DNA of 17,324 nucleotides, from NCBI GenBank assembly GCA_016296655.1, contig JAEDIW010000047.1:1-17324 (forward strand), written 5' to 3'. The translations under genes were made by a program, and so were the position numbers. Source of the DNA: Treponema sp. Its GTDB lineage: Bacteria; Spirochaetota; Spirochaetia; Treponematales; Treponemataceae. Position 1 is the first letter of the stretch. Each line of letters starts with the position of its first letter. The notes beneath the pieces are model-generated. The model was not told the DNA's origin. It worked only from the letters and a program-made list of their open reading frames with translations, and made no database searches. Positions 14,037-17,324 of this stretch are shown here, in pieces.

Positions 14037-15800
14037 CTAAGGTCTGAGCATACCAACTCTTGAAAGTGGCCAGAATCTGAAAGAAGTTGTTCCAAGAATG
14101 TATTTTTTGTTTACCACCTGTGGCGCAATATTTGAATAATAAGTTACAGAATATCTGTCCATTTTTGTAAGTGGCACAAGCTTTTCATCGTAGGAATGGC
14201 GCATGTCAAGAGAATTAAAACGGTTGTCCCCCATCATAAAATAGCAGTTTGCCGGAATATAGCTTGCAGAGCCGTCAGCTTTGTTTGCAGGGAAAACCGG
14301 CATATTGCGCCTGTCAAGAAGCATTATATACGAATGAAGCATTTCAGCAGTTTTAAAATATTCCAGACGCTTTGAATCATTATTTTTTTCTTCCGCAGTC
14401 ATGTCTGAAAAAATCAATTCGGCATTTCTTAAAACAATCTGTCCGAACGTCAGTTTTATCATCAGATTAAGCCGGAAATTGGCTTCGCTGTACATGTCAC
14501 TGCCTTCAAGAGAATCAGCTGATTGAGGAACAGATGAAATCCAGTTTGTCATGAAATTTGAAAACCATGCAGCACCGCCATCCGCTGTCAAAAGTTTCTG
14601 CGTTACGGCAATATTTTGTGAAAAAAGCCTGTATTCAAAAAGTTCGCTTTCAGTAAAAAGCTTTTCTGCACTTTTGCTGTCCATGGACTTACTTCCAGAA
14701 GCGCTTTGTGCATAGGAAGAAAAAGCAGAGGCAACAGCCTTACAGGCTTGTGCAGTTTCAGCAAAATCAAGTTCACGGCGCAGGCGTTCACATTCAATCA
14801 TAGAATCGTAAGCTGCCTGATCAAGCGGCAGATATTCGATTTTTTCCTTTATGCTTCTGTCCATTAAATTTAAATTCCATGCAGCTTTCTGGCTGTCATA
14901 GTCAACCGGCTTAAAATCAGGGGAATCTTTTGTGCGTGCATAAAGGATTCCATCCTGCATTACAAGCTGTTCACCCGGCACACCGGCAATGCGTTTTACT
15001 AAAGGATCAGCTTTTATGTTTCCATTTTCATCAACATTCAGGTTTATGGTTGTAAAGGACAGCATGTACACAAGCTGAGAAAAAAATGTCTTTATTTCGG
15101 ATTTGCGGTCAATGATGTAATGTGGATTTCTGAAAACTACGATATTGCCGCGTTTATAGTTCCTGATGCATGGAAAGCCAACATCTGAAAGTGGAAATCT
15201 GGGGCCGGATGCTGTTTTTCCGACAACAACGCGGTCCTTTATCAAAAATTCAGGAACCATTGACTCCGATGGAATCTGGTACAACTGAAAAAAGAAAATC
15301 TGAAGCAATGTTACCATGAAAACAGCCTGCAGAAGGGCATCAATCCATTCCAAAGCTTCCTTAAAAATTTTCTGGACAAAATTCAGCTCAGGTTTCCGGT
15401 AAGATTTGCGGAATTCAGACCATTTCGGTGTTAACGAATAGACACGTTTGTCGCTGAAATAATACTGCAGGAAAAAAGATGAAACTGTAAGGCCAAGCCA
15501 GAAAATGACTGTAACAAAATCCAGCAGAAAAGGAGTTTCTGTATTGCCCGCCCTGCGTAAAATGAAAACCGCAATATAGGCATAAGGCTCATACTGAATG
15601 ATTTTTCTTACAACGGGTATAAACCCTGGATTTTCCTGCTTAATAAGCCTGACTTGCGAATAATAAGCCATCAATGCCGTAAAGCACAGCGACAAGGGAA
15701 AAGCCAGAATGGAAACATCAAAATGAAAACTTATATTTAAAAAAGAAAAAACTGCCGCACAGGCAAGCGAACACCAGTTAAAAAAAATCATTTTCTTCAT
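14037..15800 (-). CDS. lepB: Signal peptidase I, large form with central insertion
   Basis: It cleaves signal peptides from exported proteins at the outer face of the inner membrane. All S26 family boxes are present: IPSESM with the catalytic Ser (S180), RGNIVVFRNP, DPLVKRIAGVPGE with the catalytic Lys (K269), and MMGDNRFNSLDMRHS (522-536). The protein is 587 residues, far above the common 180-330. There are about four N-terminal hydrophobic segments before residue 115, then the usual anchor at about 155-172. Some 190-200 extra residues (about 305-500), mostly helical and charged, lie between the Lys and GDNR boxes. Large signal peptidases occur in treponemes. There is no clear ribosome site before ATG 15800. 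The NfeD and SPFH genes follow on the same strand after 57 bases. Confidence 0.95.
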   Translation of the reverse strand: MKKMIFFNWCSLACAAVFSFLNISFHFDVSILAFPLSLCFTALMAYYSQVRLIKQENPGFIPVVRKIIQYEPYAYIAVFILRRAGNTETPFLLDFVTVIFWLGLTVSSFFLQYYFSDKRVYSLTPKWSEFRKSYRKPELNFVQKIFKEALEWIDALLQAVFMVTLLQIFFFQLYQIPSESMVPEFLIKDRVVVGKTASGPRFPLSDVGFPCIRNYKRGNIVVFRNPHYIIDRKSEIKTFFSQLVYMLSFTTINLNVDENGNIKADPLVKRIAGVPGEQLVMQDGILYARTKDSPDFKPVDYDSQKAAWNLNLMDRSIKEKIEYLPLDQAAYDSMIECERLRRELDFAETAQACKAVASAFSSYAQSASGSKSMDSKSAEKLFTESELFEYRLFSQNIAVTQKLLTADGGAAWFSNFMTNWISSVPQSADSLEGSDMYSEANFRLNLMIKLTFGQIVLRNAELIFSDMTAEEKNNDSKRLEYFKTAEMLHSYIMLLDRRNMPVFPANKADGSASYIPANCYFMMGDNRFNSLDMRHSYDEKLVPLTKMDRYSVTYYSNIAPQVVNKKYILGTTSFRFWPLSRVGMLRP

Positions 15801-15896
15801 GCAGATAATATAGCATTTCTATTTATAAAAAACTACATAAAAACAGCAATTTGCCAAGCCATAGTCTTTTTTTGCCATTTATGCAAAACTAAAATT

Positions 15897-15924
15897 TTGT
15901 CCTGTAAAAAAAACGGTATATAAT
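15897..15924 (+). promoter_or_regulatory. Promoter of the HPt gene
   Basis: TTGTCC (15897-15902) and a consensus TATAAT (15919-15924) are 16 bases apart. Transcription from near 15931 gives a leader of about 37 bases containing GGGAGA at 15958-15963. The rest of the 15801-15967 interval between the divergent genes holds only AT-rich sequence. Confidence 0.6.
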
Positions 15925-15967
15925 TTTTTTTGGACATAAACGAAAAATCATTTTTTTGGGAGAAAAC

Positions 15968-16324
15968 ATGCAGAAAGAACTGTTTGACAGACAGGCAGCC
16001 TTGCAAATGCTGGATAACGATGAGTCTCTTTTAAAGATGCTGCTCAGCGGATTTCTTTTTGAAGCGCCTTTTGATTCGGATTTACTTGAAAAATATATAA
16101 ATGAAAAAAAATTTGAAGATGCAGCCCATTATGTTCACAGGGTAAAAGGAGCTGCAAGGCAACTAGCGGCAACGGCTTTAAAAAACAAAGGTCAGGAACT
16201 TGAAGATTTGCTGCGCGGAAAAACGCAAGGTTCAGAAAGCCTTTATTTTCAGCTGGCAAAAGAATTTTCAATGCTGTACGAAACAACTTTTACAGAATTA
16301 AAAGCAGAATTTGAAAAACTTTAG
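15968..16324 (+). CDS. Stand-alone histidine phosphotransfer (HPt) protein
   Basis: The 118-residue, all-helical protein fits the HPt family that passes phosphate between response-regulator domains in a phosphorelay. The key helix reads AAHYVHRVKGAARQL, with H57 as the likely phosphorylated His followed by the typical xxKGAA pattern. The preceding FDRQAALQMLDNDESLLKML and LLSGFLFEAP segments match the usual HPt N-terminal helices. ATG 15968 is chosen because GGGAGA lies five bases upstream; an in-frame TTG at 15956 would sit before that site. No histidine kinase or receiver gene is adjacent, so its partners are elsewhere. Its stop codon overlaps that of the convergent TatD gene. Confidence 0.85.
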   Translation: MQKELFDRQAALQMLDNDESLLKMLLSGFLFEAPFDSDLLEKYINEKKFEDAAHYVHRVKGAARQLAATALKNKGQELEDLLRGKTQGSESLYFQLAKEFSMLYETTFTELKAEFEKL

Positions 16325-17109
16325 CCGAAAAGGCTTTCAAAATTCTGGCAGAGTTTTTGGCAAAAAATGCTGAATTCCTGCGTAGAATCCTGAAAAAAGC
16401 GGAGATGGAATGCGTGTTCATAAACTTTTTTTATTTCATCGGGGGATGTAAATTTTTCACCTTTTAATGTCTGAAACGGTGCATCGGTTTCAAGCAGCAG
16501 GTTTTGCAAAGGAAGTGATTTTACGCAGGCAATTGCCTTTTTGTTTCCATTTAAAATCTGTTTGCCAAAACTGAAAAAAGCATTTATTCCATGATTTAAA
16601 ATAGAAAACGCAGCATCAGGATTTTCGGGGAAAGAATGAAAAAGCACCGCAGGCAGTTTTTTCAGCTGCCTGGAGTCTGCAAAAATAAAATTCATTGCTT
16701 TGCGACAGTGAATTACAAGCGGCCTGCTGAATTTCTGTGCCAGTTCAAGTTGAATTTGCCATGCTTCTTTTTGATTTTCCAGATTGATTTTAAACTCATT
16801 GGTAAAAAGGTCAAAACCAGCCTCCCCTACTGCACAAATTTCATTTTTTTCAAGCAGCTGTTCAAGGAAAAAGGCATTTTCAATGGCAGGCTGCTGAGGA
16901 TGCAGACCGAATGCACTCTTTATGTCAGCAGAATGAAGGGGTGAATTTGCAATTTGCAGGAGCAGCTGCTTCTGTTTCCTGTATTCTGGAATGCTGTGGG
17001 CGCAGGTGCAGGCTTTTACCGGCTGATTTTGAAAAAAAGGCGGCATTTTTAAATCTGAGGGGAATGCCATGTAAGACTGTACCAGATGAAAATGTGCATC
17101 GCAAAACAT
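16321..17109 (-). CDS. tatD: TatD-family metal-dependent hydrolase (DNase-like)
   Basis: This is a TIM-barrel hydrolase of the TatD/YcfH family, whose members act as metal-dependent DNases. The 262 residues retain the metal ligands: DAHFH (H6, H8), AVGEAGFD (E96), LVIHCRKA (H134), FHSFP (H158) and LLETDAP (D209), plus GLHPQ (68-72). Sequence around these is rather divergent. Length is normal. ATG 17109 has no good ribosome site upstream, so the start is moderately sure; it encodes the conserved first strand MFCDAHFH, which argues for it. It ends tail-to-tail with the HPt gene, overlapping by 4 bases. Confidence 0.9.
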   Translation of the reverse strand: MFCDAHFHLVQSYMAFPSDLKMPPFFQNQPVKACTCAHSIPEYRKQKQLLLQIANSPLHSADIKSAFGLHPQQPAIENAFFLEQLLEKNEICAVGEAGFDLFTNEFKINLENQKEAWQIQLELAQKFSRPLVIHCRKAMNFIFADSRQLKKLPAVLFHSFPENPDAAFSILNHGINAFFSFGKQILNGNKKAIACVKSLPLQNLLLETDAPFQTLKGEKFTSPDEIKKVYEHAFHLRFFQDSTQEFSIFCQKLCQNFESLFG

Positions 17110-17324
17110 AGTGTAAGTTTACGGCATTTTTTTATTTTTGAAAACTCATGAGAATCCCACAAAAAATGTTGCCCGCTGCTGTAAAGGCGCGTAAGCGGCC
17201 ACTGGAGCGTTCTGCCTGTGCAAAAAAAAATCGTCAGAGGATGGTTGCTGGAAAATGATGTGATTTTATGTGCAGAAAATGTGCGAAGCGGCTGGAGCGG
17301 AAGCGGAACCTTGAAAGGAGTGTA
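17110..17324. other. Gene-free, GC-rich right end
   Basis: No gene is supported here. From about 17168 the base composition rises in G+C and short words recur. GCGTAAGCG (17189-17197) is also found in the island at 10146-10154, and CTGGAGCG occurs at 17202-17209 and 17292-17299. AAAGGAG near 17314-17320 may be the ribosome site of a gene beginning just beyond the window. The mix suggests a dispersed repeat or remnant, but this is weak. Confidence 0.3.

Noticed and set aside
17166..17261. Small basic open frame of about 31 codons at the right end
   Set aside because: It has no ribosome site and sits in the repeat-like GC-rich patch; its Lys/Arg-rich translation looks like chance.

Overview
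The window looks like chromosomal DNA of an anaerobic, host-associated spirochete, most likely a Treponema. The evidence is an AT-rich background, strong Shine-Dalgarno sites, a methyl-accepting chemotaxis protein, an [FeFe]-hydrogenase, an unusually long signal peptidase I with several N-terminal membrane segments, and an outer-membrane barrel protein. The genus is an inference from gene style; no marker gene in the window fixes it.

Layout from left to right. A strong hairpin at 2-56 is either a terminator or an IS-end-like remnant. It is followed by a promoter region rich in TTTGAC/GTCAAA boxes and an OmpP1/FadL-like outer-membrane protein (206-1471). A structured, gene-free stretch follows, with two tandem copies of a double-hairpin repeat and a terminator. 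Next is a multi-membrane-segment chemotaxis receptor (1971-3833). Bidirectional terminators separate it from a two-gene minus-strand operon (7596 to 4010): a NuoF-C-terminal-domain/GltD-like fusion flavoprotein overlapping by 7 bases a complete [FeFe]-hydrogenase. This pair resembles the poorly characterised 'glutamate-synthase-linked' (group A2) hydrogenases.

Divergent from it is a thiamine locus. A TPP riboswitch leads thiM, thiE and a HAD phosphatase. After a GC-rich palindromic island that may carry its own promoter come thiD and thiC. Together these make HMP-PP de novo (ThiC, ThiD), rescue the thiazole alcohol (ThiM) and join the two (ThiE). The HAD enzyme is a candidate thiamine-monophosphate phosphatase. 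No thiazole-synthesis genes, thiL or thiamine pyrophosphokinase gene is in the window.

A bidirectional terminator separates thiC from a minus-strand group: signal peptidase I (15800-14037), an NfeD-like protein and an SPFH/stomatin-like protein, the last two being a classic membrane-quality pair. The right end holds a small stand-alone HPt phosphotransfer protein, a tail-to-tail TatD metal-dependent hydrolase, and a GC-rich non-coding tail.

The items I consider most worth attention are the fusion flavoprotein/hydrogenase pair, the two families of structured non-coding repeats, the HAD phosphatase in the thiamine operon, and candidate leaderless starts for the NfeD and signal peptidase genes. 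All family calls come from reading motifs by eye; no database search was run.
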